This document shows, piece by piece, positions 24,705-33,509 of a stretch of DNA of 64,000 nucleotides (its first letter is position 1; every line of letters begins with the position of its first letter). Origin of the DNA: Paenibacillus sp. Root444D2 (GTDB taxonomy: Bacteria; Bacillota; Bacilli; Paenibacillales; NBRC-103111); the NCBI RefSeq assembly GCF_001426375.1, contig NZ_LMEO01000050.1, forward strand, positions 484,479 to 548,478, written 5' to 3'. A program made the translations under genes and the position numbers. The notes below the pieces were generated by a model. It was not told the DNA's origin. It saw nothing but the letters and a program-made list of their open reading frames with translations, and searched no databases.

Positions 24705-27700
24705 CTATTTACTGGCATTTTGGATCAAGTAATCGATATCAGCGATGAGGATCGCAGAGAATTCTTTGGTGATCTTTTTGCCGGTTAAAGCTTCAACAAA
24801 GATGCGCAGCGCCTTTAATTGGCGGACAGTCACTTCTTTATTGTTGCTGCGAATAATCGTTTCCACTTTGGCAAGCAATTCCTTGCCTTTGTCTGAAATC
24901 GTGATCGAACCGTTCGCAACACCGATGTTGATGAGATCAATGAAATGATTGGCATCGATCTGTACCTGTAGCGTATACGTATTCGCTGTAACGTTGCCGG
25001 CCAGATCCGTCCCGGTAATCTCGATCACATGGTTTCCAACGGCTAAAGCTGCAGGGGCAGCATTGATTGGATTGCTCGTGATTTTCTTATCCAGTTGAAC
25101 GGTGCTATTACTTATGCCGCTTAACGCATCCGTGATCTGAACAGTCAGGCTCAATGGATCTGTTTGCCAGACGGTTAATGGACCGGTTATTCGGACAACG
25201 GGTGCTGTGTGATCGATGCCGACAGTCACTTGCTTGGCTTCCTCCACATTGCCGTATCGATCCTTCGAACGATAATGAATGCTGTTAACGCCTTCCTCGG
25301 ATAGTGTTACAGGTCCGTTAACCGTTATCCAATTTCCCCCGTTCAACTGATATTCAGTCAACAGGAGGCCGGTGCCTCCCGGTTGATCCGCTGCGTTGAA
25401 TGTCATAATGATGTCTTTGTTGCTAAAAGTTCCGGAACCGCTGATCCCATCCAAGACGACGCTCGTCGTAGGAGGAATAGTATCAAGCTGAAGCTTAAAC
25501 AGTTTAGACTCGGCCGGCTTCAGGGTTACGTTCAGCTTACCGCTCACCTTATCCTCGGCTCCTGACCATAAGTCTGTTCGCAGATAGTTACTGGTGCCAT
25601 TCAATCCCGCACGGGTCAGATCGACGGACTTTGTCGAAGAGGAAGTACCGTTGTAATTGAAGACAGCCACATAATAAGTTCCATTGTCATTTAGTACGAA
25701 CGTATCGGCCGCGCCCGCACCGGTGTTTCCTTCGACCGTTTGGAAAGCTTTGCCCAGTAACGCGACACGGTTGACTTCTTTGTTCGTCAACAGTTCGTTC
25801 ATGTAAGCTTGAGCGGTCACATTGTGAATGTCATCGGAATTCAAAAAGACTGTGCCGGAAATAACGGCAGAAGTTACTCTGCTGCGCGCTTCGTCCAAGG
25901 AACTGGCCCTCGACAACGCCATATGATCTGGGTCGGTGTAAGGGTAAATCGTACCATTCTGCCACCAGCCATAGGTGAGCGCGTTCAGCTCATATTCTGT
26001 CTCACTGATTTTGCCGTACACATCGCAAGAGATTCGACGGCTGTGTGCATATTGGCTGGGGAATAACGGCGCAATCGATTCGCTAATGAACATGCTGCCG
26101 CCTATGACACTGTTCACGTAGGCCATCCCTTGATTATAAGCTTGAATACCGGTGGTCACGGTTGGGTCGGCATGCTTCCCTTCCAAAGAACCGTGTGTTA
26201 AGAAATCTAATTTGATATAAGTGAAGCCTAAGGCCTTAAATTTGCCCAAATAGTAGTCCATTCGTGCTTTCGTTCCTGGATGAGTCAGATCAAGCGCATA
26301 GGCGCCGTCCAGAGTAGGTAATATTTTCCCAGTGCTATCCTTCAATACAATATCTCCGTACGTATATTGATTGTTTGTACCCTCAACAGTCTGACTCATA
26401 TTATTGCCCCAGTAAACGAAAGGCGCCCAATAAATACCAGCTTGCTGACCATTTTGACGGATTGTTGCCACCGCATTCTGCAGCTGGGTATCCGTTAAAT
26501 TGTCCCAATAAGAATCCAAGTTAATGTAGAGTGCACCTTTGTTGTTAAAATTATTGTTTTGAAGGTGCGTCTTGAAGTAATTCGACGTATCTATTACATC
26601 TTGGTAGGTGAGATTGCTGCCGTAGGCCCCCCAACTGTTCCAGCCTACCGGAACTTCTTGGGCAACAGAGCCGTGGAAGCTTAAAGGCGGAGTGAACACG
26701 GCGTTCGCACGTCCGTATTCCTCGAGACCGGCGCGGTAATCCGCAAAATAGCCGACAAACACGGTTGGTGATGTTAATTCAGTACCAGAAATGCTTCCGT
26801 GAGCCTCGGCGTCGTGCGTTATGTTGGAGGATGCTCCGCCATACACCGTGAGGTTGTTCAATTTATTATTAAATCCTTTCCATGCAATACCCGTCTTCCA
26901 AGTATCATGAGTGACGGAGCCGATCACGAGACCATTCCGATTCGTGTTATCGTAAATAGCCGTTACTTCATACCCCGTGTTCGAAGTGTTGATCGATTGG
27001 GCCTTATACCGAATCCAGTTATCATTATCAAACGGGACGAATAGCGCTCTATTATCCGCATTGCTTCCAATATCCACACCGCCACTATTGCTCACAATGA
27101 TAGGTGCTATGTTATTCGTCGTCATGGATGAAGTGTTAACCGCTTTTAACTGAGTCAGGAAGAAGTTCTTTCCTTCATACACAGTATAAATCTGATGAAG
27201 CGCAGGTTTACCGGGCGATTCATTGATGACGGTAAAACGAAGTCCTGTACCAAAGCCGTCATGAACCGGGACAATTGCAGCATCCGATAAGGTATGACTG
27301 GTATAACTCTTGCTGGTGACGAGCTCGCCCAATTGTAAGCTGCCGTATACGCCTTTTACAATTTTGGCGTCCTTCCAGGAATAATCCGCCAGACCGCTGT
27401 CAGTATGGTACGAAATGGTCGTCTCACCGTTCGAAAAAGTCGCGCCATACGTATAATGCGTTACGGTGATGGAACCGTACTGTTTCGACTCGCCGGGGTC
27501 GCCAAGGCTGCCGCCGACGTTATCGTCCTCGCCAGGATTCGATTCAATCTTCGGACCGACCACGATTTTATCCAAATCCGGGGAGTAGCCGTTGCCGTCA
27601 GCAAACTGGATCGTATTGCTGCCAGCCACTAACGCTAAAGGAATAACGAACGTATTCACCGTGTTCCAGTCGGGTGTTTTCGGAAAATCATACGTTTCAG

Positions 27701-28832
27701 CGGCTCCTCCGTTAACACTGACTTGTACAGAACGAGGATCGCCGGAAATATAAGAAACGGTTACTTGATAATTTCCGGTTGAACCCACCTCAACCCCATT
27801 AAATTGCAGGGAGCTGCCTTGATATAAATTGCCGACTTTTTTGCCTTCGGAACAGCTGCTGCAGTTCGAAATGCTTGCTTTGCCTGCAAGTGTATTAGCT
27901 GAAGCTTCTGCTTCATAGGTAACGATTTTGGGCGACACTGCGATCTTATCGATATCAGGGGAGTACGCATTGCCGTCAGACAAGAGGATCGTGTTGCTGC
28001 CCGCCGCTAAAGAAAGATCAACGTCAAACGTGCCGACCGTATTCCAATCCGTCGTTTTCGGCAGATCATACAGTTCGGCCGCCCCTCCGTTCGCACTGAC
28101 TTGAACGGATCTGGGATCGCCGGAAATATAGTACAGTTTCACCGTGTAGACACCAGGAGCATTCACTTGGATTTGATTGAATTGCAACGAGCTTCCTTGA
28201 TACAAATTGCCGACTTTCTTGCCTCCTGAACACATGCCGCAATTGGACACGGAAGCTTTGCCAGCAAGCATATTTACAGCAGACTCAGCCTCGTAATTTT
28301 GTGCGAATGTCGGGGGCGTTTCGCTTCCGCCACCTCCTCCGGGATTCGGAGTTACTGTAGGAGCTATTACGATCTTGTCAATGTCCGGAGAATACCAATT
28401 TCCGTCGTCGAACACGATTGTATTCGTACCGGCATTTAATTGAAGCGTGACATCAAAGGTGCCGACCGTGCTCCAATCAGCCGTTTTGGGAAAATCGAAA
28501 TTTTCCGCACTCCCTCCATTTACACGGATGTTCACCGAACGAGGATCGCCGGATATGTAAGAAACCGACACCTTGTAGCTTCCAGCTTCGCTTACGGTAA
28601 TTCCGTTGAATTGCAGCGAGCTTCCTTGATAGAGGCCGCCTACCTTCTTTCCTCCCGAGCATACGGTGCATTCGGCCGCTGACGCGTTACCGCTCAAAAC
28701 ATTAACCGGTGCTTCCGCTTCGTAGGTTTGGCTTTCCGCATACGCTGTTTGAACGCCAATACCCGCGTTGGAGGAGACCGTCATAAACAAAAGCATGAAC
28801 AAAGCTACCCATTTCGCAATCCTTTCTCGCAT
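24705..28832 (-). CDS. secreted multimodular clan GH-D glycosidase: 3 CBM35/6-like modules, GH, Ig-like domains, FIMAH
   Basis: A 1375-aa exported enzyme. Signal peptide (about 1-32) ends near TAYAES. Three tandem beta-sandwich CBMs (about 37-157, 179-302, 305-428) each carry GLYQGSSLQF or NLYQGSSLQF, SYISGDPRSV or YYISGDPRSV, YSPDIDKI or YSPDLDKI, and a Cys-x-x-Cys pair (55/58, 198/201, 324/327). A Pro/Gly linker separates modules 1 and 2. The catalytic part (about 455-1115) has GWNSW (730-734), YIKLDFLTHG with likely nucleophile Asp876 and AHSRRISCDVYG with likely acid/base Asp937. Two Ig-like modules and a FIMAH domain (about 1296-1375) follow. No sortase motif. ATG 28832 follows AAGGAG; a TTG six codons upstream is less likely. 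It probably attacks a polysaccharide outside the cell. Confidence 0.88.
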   Translation of the reverse strand: MRERIAKWVALFMLLFMTVSSNAGIGVQTAYAESQTYEAEAPVNVLSGNASAAECTVCSGGKKVGGLYQGSSLQFNGITVSEAGSYKVSVSYISGDPRSVNIRVNGGSAENFDFPKTADWSTVGTFDVTLQLNAGTNTIVFDDGNWYSPDIDKIVIAPTVTPNPGGGGGSETPPTFAQNYEAESAVNMLAGKASVSNCGMCSGGKKVGNLYQGSSLQFNQIQVNAPGVYTVKLYYISGDPRSVQVSANGGAAELYDLPKTTDWNTVGTFDVDLSLAAGSNTILLSDGNAYSPDIDKIAVSPKIVTYEAEASANTLAGKASISNCSSCSEGKKVGNLYQGSSLQFNGVEVGSTGNYQVTVSYISGDPRSVQVSVNGGAAETYDFPKTPDWNTVNTFVIPLALVAGSNTIQFADGNGYSPDLDKIVVGPKIESNPGEDDNVGGSLGDPGESKQYGSITVTHYTYGATFSNGETTISYHTDSGLADYSWKDAKIVKGVYGSLQLGELVTSKSYTSHTLSDAAIVPVHDGFGTGLRFTVINESPGKPALHQIYTVYEGKNFFLTQLKAVNTSSMTTNNIAPIIVSNSGGVDIGSNADNRALFVPFDNDNWIRYKAQSINTSNTGYEVTAIYDNTNRNGLVIGSVTHDTWKTGIAWKGFNNKLNNLTVYGGASSNITHDAEAHGSISGTELTSPTVFVGYFADYRAGLEEYGRANAVFTPPLSFHGSVAQEVPVGWNSWGAYGSNLTYQDVIDTSNYFKTHLQNNNFNNKGALYINLDSYWDNLTDTQLQNAVATIRQNGQQAGIYWAPFVYWGNNMSQTVEGTNNQYTYGDIVLKDSTGKILPTLDGAYALDLTHPGTKARMDYYLGKFKALGFTYIKLDFLTHGSLEGKHADPTVTTGIQAYNQGMAYVNSVIGGSMFISESIAPLFPSQYAHSRRISCDVYGKISETEYELNALTYGWWQNGTIYPYTDPDHMALSRASSLDEARSRVTSAVISGTVFLNSDDIHNVTAQAYMNELLTNKEVNRVALLGKAFQTVEGNTGAGAADTFVLNDNGTYYVAVFNYNGTSSSTKSVDLTRAGLNGTSNYLRTDLWSGAEDKVSGKLNVTLKPAESKLFKLQLDTIPPTTSVVLDGISGSGTFSNKDIIMTFNAADQPGGTGLLLTEYQLNGGNWITVNGPVTLSEEGVNSIHYRSKDRYGNVEEAKQVTVGIDHTAPVVRITGPLTVWQTDPLSLTVQITDALSGISNSTVQLDKKITSNPINAAPAALAVGNHVIEITGTDLAGNVTANTYTLQVQIDANHFIDLINIGVANGSITISDKGKELLAKVETIIRSNNKEVTVRQLKALRIFVEALTGKKITKEFSAILIADIDYLIQNASK

Positions 28833-28870
28833 AAAATCTCTCCTTGTCAAATGTAATTACATTCATGTCC

Positions 28871-28918
28871 ATTATAGGAATGAACTCTAAGAGATCTCTA
28901 CACGATTATTTTCAGAAA
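28871..28918 (-). promoter_or_regulatory. secreted glycosidase promoter with the shared regulator box
   Basis: Minus strand: TTCATTCCTATAATG holds the -10 TATAAT (28876-28871). Twenty bp upstream lies the 22-bp box 28918-28897, beginning TTTCTGAAAAT. It agrees with the locus 2 operon box in TTTCTGAARAT and in the tail YGTRTRGA. Confidence 0.6.
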
Positions 28919-28954
28919 TATAACGATAATTAACGGTCTTTGTAAATCGCCAAC

Positions 28955-28987
28955 AAAAAAAGACCCACAGCAACGGGCTGAGGGTCT
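28955..28987 (-). terminator. intrinsic terminator of the LysR gene
   Basis: Minus strand AGACCCTCAGCC-CGTT-GCTGTGGGTCT followed by seven T. The stem starts at the gene's stop codon. A near-identical hairpin occurs at 46112-46136. Confidence 0.88.
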
Positions 28988-29891
28988 AATTTTTGAGTCC
29001 ATTGGGGAATTGTTCAAGTAGTTCTTGCCTGAGAAATTGGTAAAGCTTCGAGCTTGCCTGTTTCAACGGAAATTCCGAAGGTTTGGAGAGAATGCCGAAA
29101 GTCATGTCTATAAGACTGCCGCTCATAGGCCGTATCGTTGTTCCTGTAGGAACTGGTTTCAAAACAATCTCTGGCACAAGAGCAATACCTAATCCACTTT
29201 CTACATAATATTTCAAAGCTGTCATACTGCCAATCTCCATAGTGTCTATTGGATTGTTCCCTGATTCATGCAATACCATTTCAAGTTTTCTGCGGTACGG
29301 ACAGGTTGCTGATGTGATAAGCAGACGATGTCCCCGAATATCATCCGGCGCTATAACCGCTTTTTGGGCAAGCGGATGGTTCTCCTGCATCAAGACCGCA
29401 AACTTTTCCTTAAATAAAGGTTCAAAATAGAGCTCGGAACCCAGGTCCGGTGCCGAACAAAGAGCCAAGTCAATATCCCCATTGAGAAGCCGCTCGCTTA
29501 ATGTTGGCGTGTTTGCAAATTCCACAGAGATACGGATTTTCGGAAATTGTGATAAAAACCTCTCTAAGATACCAGGTATTCGATAACTGGCAGTTGGCTC
29601 CGTCACCCCTAAACGGATATTCCCCCTTTCGCCTAATTGCAAATCCGACAAGTTCGTTTGTAATTGCTCTATATTCTTTACAATTTGCAAACTCTGTTCA
29701 TAGAACAGTCTCCCGGCTTCTGTTAACTTGATTTTTTTTCCGCGTTCGATAAGCTGAACGCCCAAGTCGGATTCAAGCTTTTGAATTTGCATCGTAACGG
29801 TGGATTGAACATAATTCATTTCATCAGCTGCACGAATAAAACTACCGTGCTTTACAATCATTTGAAACGTTTTTAATGTTTTAAGATCCAT
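28986..29891 (-). CDS. LysR-family transcriptional regulator
   Basis: A 301-aa LysR regulator: N-terminal winged HTH (MDLKTLKTFQMIVKHGSFIRAADEMNYVQSTVTMQIQKLE), then the periplasmic-binding-like effector domain (ERGNIRLGVTEPTASYRIP, MTALKYYVESGLGIALVPE). ATG 29891 follows AGGGG at proper spacing; the in-frame extension to 29939 has no ribosome site. It is divergent from an SDR oxidoreductase, the usual LysR target arrangement. The inducer is unknown. Confidence 0.9.
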   Translation of the reverse strand: MDLKTLKTFQMIVKHGSFIRAADEMNYVQSTVTMQIQKLESDLGVQLIERGKKIKLTEAGRLFYEQSLQIVKNIEQLQTNLSDLQLGERGNIRLGVTEPTASYRIPGILERFLSQFPKIRISVEFANTPTLSERLLNGDIDLALCSAPDLGSELYFEPLFKEKFAVLMQENHPLAQKAVIAPDDIRGHRLLITSATCPYRRKLEMVLHESGNNPIDTMEIGSMTALKYYVESGLGIALVPEIVLKPVPTGTTIRPMSGSLIDMTFGILSKPSEFPLKQASSKLYQFLRQELLEQFPNGLKN

Positions 29892-30021
29892 CGAAGTACC
29901 CCTAGCTCCAAGTTCAATTTTTTTGAACATCTCGATCAATTAATTCAATTATACAAATTAAGATTGGCCATATACAATCATTAATATCATAGTAGCAAAA
30001 GCAAAAGGAGATAGAATAATT

Positions 30022-30762
30022 ATGGATTTAAAAGACAAAGTGGCTCTTGTAACTGGCGGTGGTACAGGGATCGGAAGGGCTATTAGCCTTGCACTTGCTG
30101 AGCGGGGGGCAACTGTCGCGGTGAACTATTCGGCCTCTAAAGCCGATGCGGAAGAAACAGCACAAATCATCCATACAAAAGGTGGCCGCGCCATAGCCAT
30201 TAGGGCCGATGTTTCTCAAGACAAAGAAGTCAGGAAAATGGTGGATATATTGGTTCAACAATTTGGGACGATTGATTTGCTTGTGAATAATGCCAGCATT
30301 ACACGGCATATCCCATTTGATGATCTGGAAGCGGCAACAGAAGAAGTATGGGATGAGCTTTATGATGTTAATGTCAAAGGTATGTATTTCTGCGCTAGAG
30401 CTGTTGCCCCATTCATGAAAATGAATAAACAAGGAGCGATTGTCAATCTCGGCAGTATAGCGGGACAAACAGGATTAGGCTCCTCTCTTCCATACGCTGT
30501 ATCTAAAGCGGCAGTTCACGGTCTTACGAAATCGTTAGCACGCGCCTTAGCTCCAAATATTAAAGTCAACTGCGTTGCACCGGGAGCCGTCGCGACAAGA
30601 TGGTGGACTGGAAGAGAAGAACAAATGAACAGGTTAGCTCCTAATCTTCTGCTGCAGCGCATTTCCACACCTGAAGATATTGCTAAATTTATCTGTGCAG
30701 CCTTGGAACAAGAAGCAATGACAGGTCAAATCATTACAGTTGATAGCGGACAAACGTTATAA
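30022..30762 (+). CDS. SDR-family oxidoreductase (FabG-like)
   Basis: A 246-aa classical short-chain dehydrogenase. NAD(P) motif TGGGTGIG (residues 11-18), NNAS after strand 4, catalytic Ser in LGSIAGQTG, YAVSK with catalytic Tyr/Lys, and PGAV. The substrate cannot be assigned; relatives include 3-oxoacyl-ACP reductases and glucose dehydrogenases. It lies 130 bp from the divergent LysR gene, which probably regulates it. AAAGGAG precedes ATG 30022. Confidence 0.88.
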   Translation: MDLKDKVALVTGGGTGIGRAISLALAERGATVAVNYSASKADAEETAQIIHTKGGRAIAIRADVSQDKEVRKMVDILVQQFGTIDLLVNNASITRHIPFDDLEAATEEVWDELYDVNVKGMYFCARAVAPFMKMNKQGAIVNLGSIAGQTGLGSSLPYAVSKAAVHGLTKSLARALAPNIKVNCVAPGAVATRWWTGREEQMNRLAPNLLLQRISTPEDIAKFICAALEQEAMTGQIITVDSGQTL

Positions 30763-30791
30763 TCAAGATTTTGTATTCCAAGAGCCGTAGC

Positions 30792-31247
30792 TTATTTCTT
30801 GATTAACTTAAAGTCATCATAATGAAACCCCGGCGCTACAACACAGGAGACAAAAACAGGCTCGGTTCCTAGCGGTTTTGCCGTCTGCCAAACGTTGGCC
30901 GGAACTAAGGCTTGTGGACACTGTCCATTGATCACATCTGGTCCGAGAATGATCTCTTGTGTTTCCTCAGGCTTGTCTTTTGTACCTCCGAGTGTTAATA
31001 ACAATGGACTACCTGAATGCCAAAGCCAAAGTTCATCCGATAATACCGTATGCCACTCTGAAAACTCTTCAGGATGAAGCACAAAATAAATGGAAGTAGC
31101 CGCGTATCGGGAACCTGTGTACGCTTCATTAAGCACCTCTTTTGGAATTTCGAAGGAAGCTTTCCAAAGCTCCTTGTACCATCCGCCTTCACGATGAGGC
31201 TTTAAATCTAGTGCTGCAACTAATGGTGATAAGGATTTTGTAATCAT
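30792..31247 (-). CDS. cupin, DUF985 family
   Basis: A 151-aa single-domain cupin of the DUF985/Cupin_5 type: GGWYKELWKAS, ATSIYFVLHPEEFSEWHTVLSDELW, VPANVWQTAKP and FVSCVVAPGFHYDDFKL. Length matches the family. Function is not established; structures of relatives resemble sugar-binding cupins. A CT-rich run (31248-31283) precedes it, giving a GA-rich leader on the mRNA that may act as an extended ribosome site. It converges with the SDR gene. Confidence 0.85.
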   Translation of the reverse strand: MITKSLSPLVAALDLKPHREGGWYKELWKASFEIPKEVLNEAYTGSRYAATSIYFVLHPEEFSEWHTVLSDELWLWHSGSPLLLTLGGTKDKPEETQEIILGPDVINGQCPQALVPANVWQTAKPLGTEPVFVSCVVAPGFHYDDFKLIKK

Positions 31248-31354
31248 ATGGTTCTCTCTCTCTCTTTCTATTTCTTTCTCTATAAAATTCCTATTATATT
31301 ATACACTTATAACCGGTAGGTATGGCCAGCAAAAATGCAGAGTTCTTTTCAGTT

Positions 31355-32806
31355 CTATACCTCCTCCATCTTGCTCATAATCACCCCACCTGCAGAGGGA
31401 CTTTTTTTCCTGAGGAAAAATGTGAGTGGTACCGCCATGACAACAAGTATCGTGCCGATTATAAACAAGTCCTGTATGCTAAGGGAGAGTGCGCGCGAGG
31501 CTGCTTGACTATCATTAGCTCCAGATTGTCCCATATAACTAAGGGTTCTGGAAGAAAGAATGGTACTGAAAAGGCTGACAGAAAGCGCAGCGGTTCCTTG
31601 ACGGATCCAGTTCATGAGTGCCGACGCTTGACCTGACGATTGCGACGGAATGGCGGACATACCGGCATTTGTTACGGGCATATTGCTCATAGCGATTCCA
31701 ACGTAACGAATGGCAATCCAGGTAACGATGAAGATTGTACTAGAAGTCATGCTTAATCGGGACATAGCCCACGTAGCCACAGCCATCAGTATAACGCCAG
31801 ACAGGACCAAACGGAATGGCCCCACCTTGTTATACACTTTCCCGACCAGTGAAGAAACAAGCGCCATTGCCAGTGTTCCCGGCAGCATGACAAGACCGGT
31901 GTGGAGTGTGGATTCATTTTGAATTTTTTGCAGGTAAATCGGAATAAGAAAAGTTCCTGCATATAGAGAAATTGTAATGGTGCAATTCAAAATTAAACTG
32001 TAGGTGAATCGTGGTATTTTGAATAAGCGCAAATGAAGTAGTGGTTCGTTTGACTTAAGCGACCGCATAACAAAGTAAGTAATCATGATAATGCCCACAA
32101 GCATAAGCAACATCGTTTTCCATGATGTCCATCCCCAGCTATGACTTTGGCTAAAGGATGTAAGCAGCGAGCTCGTTCCGATGATGACTGTAAGGAATCC
32201 GACGAAGTCCAAAGATAAGCCTTTCCCCAGCCGATAGTACGGAATAAAACGCTGAGTGACGATCATGGCTATGATCCCGATCGGAACGTTCATGAGGAAT
32301 AGGGCTTTCCAGCCATAAGATTCCGTTAACCAGCCCCCGAGCGTTGGGCCGAATGCCGGTGCCAGCATGGCAGAAACGGTCCAAAGGCTGATTGCACTGG
32401 CTTGCTTCTCTTTTGGAATTACCTGATAAATAATCGTCATCGTAGTGGGCATAATGATACCGCTAAAGAGCCCCTGAAGAATTCGAAACGCGATAAGCGA
32501 CTCCATATTCCATGCGAAAATGCAAAGTAAGGAGGTTAGTGTAAATCCGCCTAATGCGTAGACATACAGCCGTTTGTAGCTTAATTTATCCCCGATGAAT
32601 CCAATGACAGGAGCAATAACACCTGTTGCCAGCATGAATCCAGACATCATCCATTGAACGGTATTCAGCGGAGCATTAAAATCGTCCATGAAAACGGGCA
32701 GCGCCACATTAATGGTAGTCGTGCTCAAGGCCGCCATGAAATTCCCAAAAAATACAGCAAAAACAATACGCCAGAATGGTTTCTGTATTGAGTCACTACT
32801 CTCCAC
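31355..32806 (-). CDS. DHA2-family MFS multidrug exporter
   Basis: A 483-aa, 14-segment exporter. Segment 1 motif TTTINVALPVFM, segment 2-3 loop GFIGDKLSYKRLY (motif A variant), RILQGLFSG and motif C SAMLAPAFGPTLGGW. It starts with GTG 32806, seven bases after TTGGAGG. It lies 51 bp downstream of the CBS-domain gene on the same strand and probably shares its transcript, under MarR control from 33510. Confidence 0.88.
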   Translation of the reverse strand: MESSDSIQKPFWRIVFAVFFGNFMAALSTTTINVALPVFMDDFNAPLNTVQWMMSGFMLATGVIAPVIGFIGDKLSYKRLYVYALGGFTLTSLLCIFAWNMESLIAFRILQGLFSGIIMPTTMTIIYQVIPKEKQASAISLWTVSAMLAPAFGPTLGGWLTESYGWKALFLMNVPIGIIAMIVTQRFIPYYRLGKGLSLDFVGFLTVIIGTSSLLTSFSQSHSWGWTSWKTMLLMLVGIIMITYFVMRSLKSNEPLLHLRLFKIPRFTYSLILNCTITISLYAGTFLIPIYLQKIQNESTLHTGLVMLPGTLAMALVSSLVGKVYNKVGPFRLVLSGVILMAVATWAMSRLSMTSSTIFIVTWIAIRYVGIAMSNMPVTNAGMSAIPSQSSGQASALMNWIRQGTAALSVSLFSTILSSRTLSYMGQSGANDSQAASRALSLSIQDLFIIGTILVVMAVPLTFFLRKKSPSAGGVIMSKMEEV

Positions 32807-32857
32807 TTTTTTTCCTCCAACTTGCCGCTGTACGTTCTATCCTTTCCTTTGGCATCC

Positions 32858-33313
32858 TTATAAAATGGACTGGAAGGAATACCGAATAACATCCCCCCTG
32901 CTGATTATTCCGACAAGAACGCCTTGGTTTAGAACCGGCAGTTTTTTAATTCGTTTTTTACCCAATATGGCAGCAATTTGCTCAATATCCTCATCCGAAT
33001 CTACGGTAAAAACCTTCTTTCGGGCGATTTTCATCACATTCAAAGGAAGCAATCTACGAACTCTTTCGTGGAACTCTTCATTGTCTCCTTTGATGACGGC
33101 CGTATAAAAATATGAACCGAAGACATGGTCATCGTGCTTGCCGATAAAACGCATAATATCCCCATCACTAATGTAAGCAACCACTTCATTCCGGTCATTA
33201 ACGACGGGAAGCCCACTGATTCTGTGCTTAATAAACTTTTCAATCACGTCGCGTACAGAATCGCCTTCCTTTACTTTGTAGACTTGACGAACCATGATTT
33301 CATTTGCCTTAAT
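32858..33313 (-). CDS. CBS-domain protein, probable AUU start
   Basis: About 151 aa with two CBS motifs: first IMVRQVYKVKEGDSVRDVIE to VAYISDGDIMRF, second VFTVDSDEDIEQIAAIL to LVGIISRGDVIRY. CBS pairs bind adenine nucleotides; as a stand-alone protein its partner is unknown. The start is unusual. There is no ATG, GTG or TTG at a ribosome site: GGAGGGG (33327-33321 region) is seven bases before ATT 33313, giving IKANEIMV where relatives begin MKV-IM. A TTG at 33352 keeps the frame but has no ribosome site and places GGAGGGG inside the coding sequence. Confidence 0.8.
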   Translation of the reverse strand: MKANEIMVRQVYKVKEGDSVRDVIEKFIKHRISGLPVVNDRNEVVAYISDGDIMRFIGKHDDHVFGSYFYTAVIKGDNEEFHERVRRLLPLNVMKIARKKVFTVDSDEDIEQIAAILGKKRIKKLPVLNQGVLVGIISRGDVIRYSFQSIL

Positions 33314-33355
33314 GACGGTTCCCCTCCAGTTTAGAAATTGCCTTCTGTTCAAATA

Positions 33356-33393
33356 AGTTGTATGATGAAACTATATACTTGCATTATACAACT
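33356..33393. promoter_or_regulatory. inverted AGTTGTAT / ATACAACT boxes upstream of the CBS gene
   Basis: AGTTGTAT (33356-33363) and ATACAACT (33386-33393) form an interrupted inverted repeat in the divergent region; a third AGTTGTAT occurs at 33478-33485, next to the MarR gene. Spaced half-sites around both promoters suggest a regulator acting on both genes. Confidence 0.45.
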
Positions 33394-33445
33394 ATGTGAT
33401 GCGAAGTCAATCCATATTCAGTCCGTATGTTCGAAGATATTCAAA

Positions 33446-33460
33446 ACATACCGGGTATGT
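33446..33460. promoter_or_regulatory. palindromic operator in the marR-like promoter
   Basis: ACATACC-G-GGTATGT is a perfect 15-bp palindrome. It fills the spacer between a weak -35 (ATTCAA, 33439-33444) and -10 TACGAT (33461-33466), so a bound dimer would block the promoter. Autoregulation by the MarR protein is the simplest reading. Confidence 0.6.
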
Positions 33461-33509
33461 TACGATAAAAGTAATGAAGTTGTATAAAGAAATGAAAACG
33501 AGGTAACCT

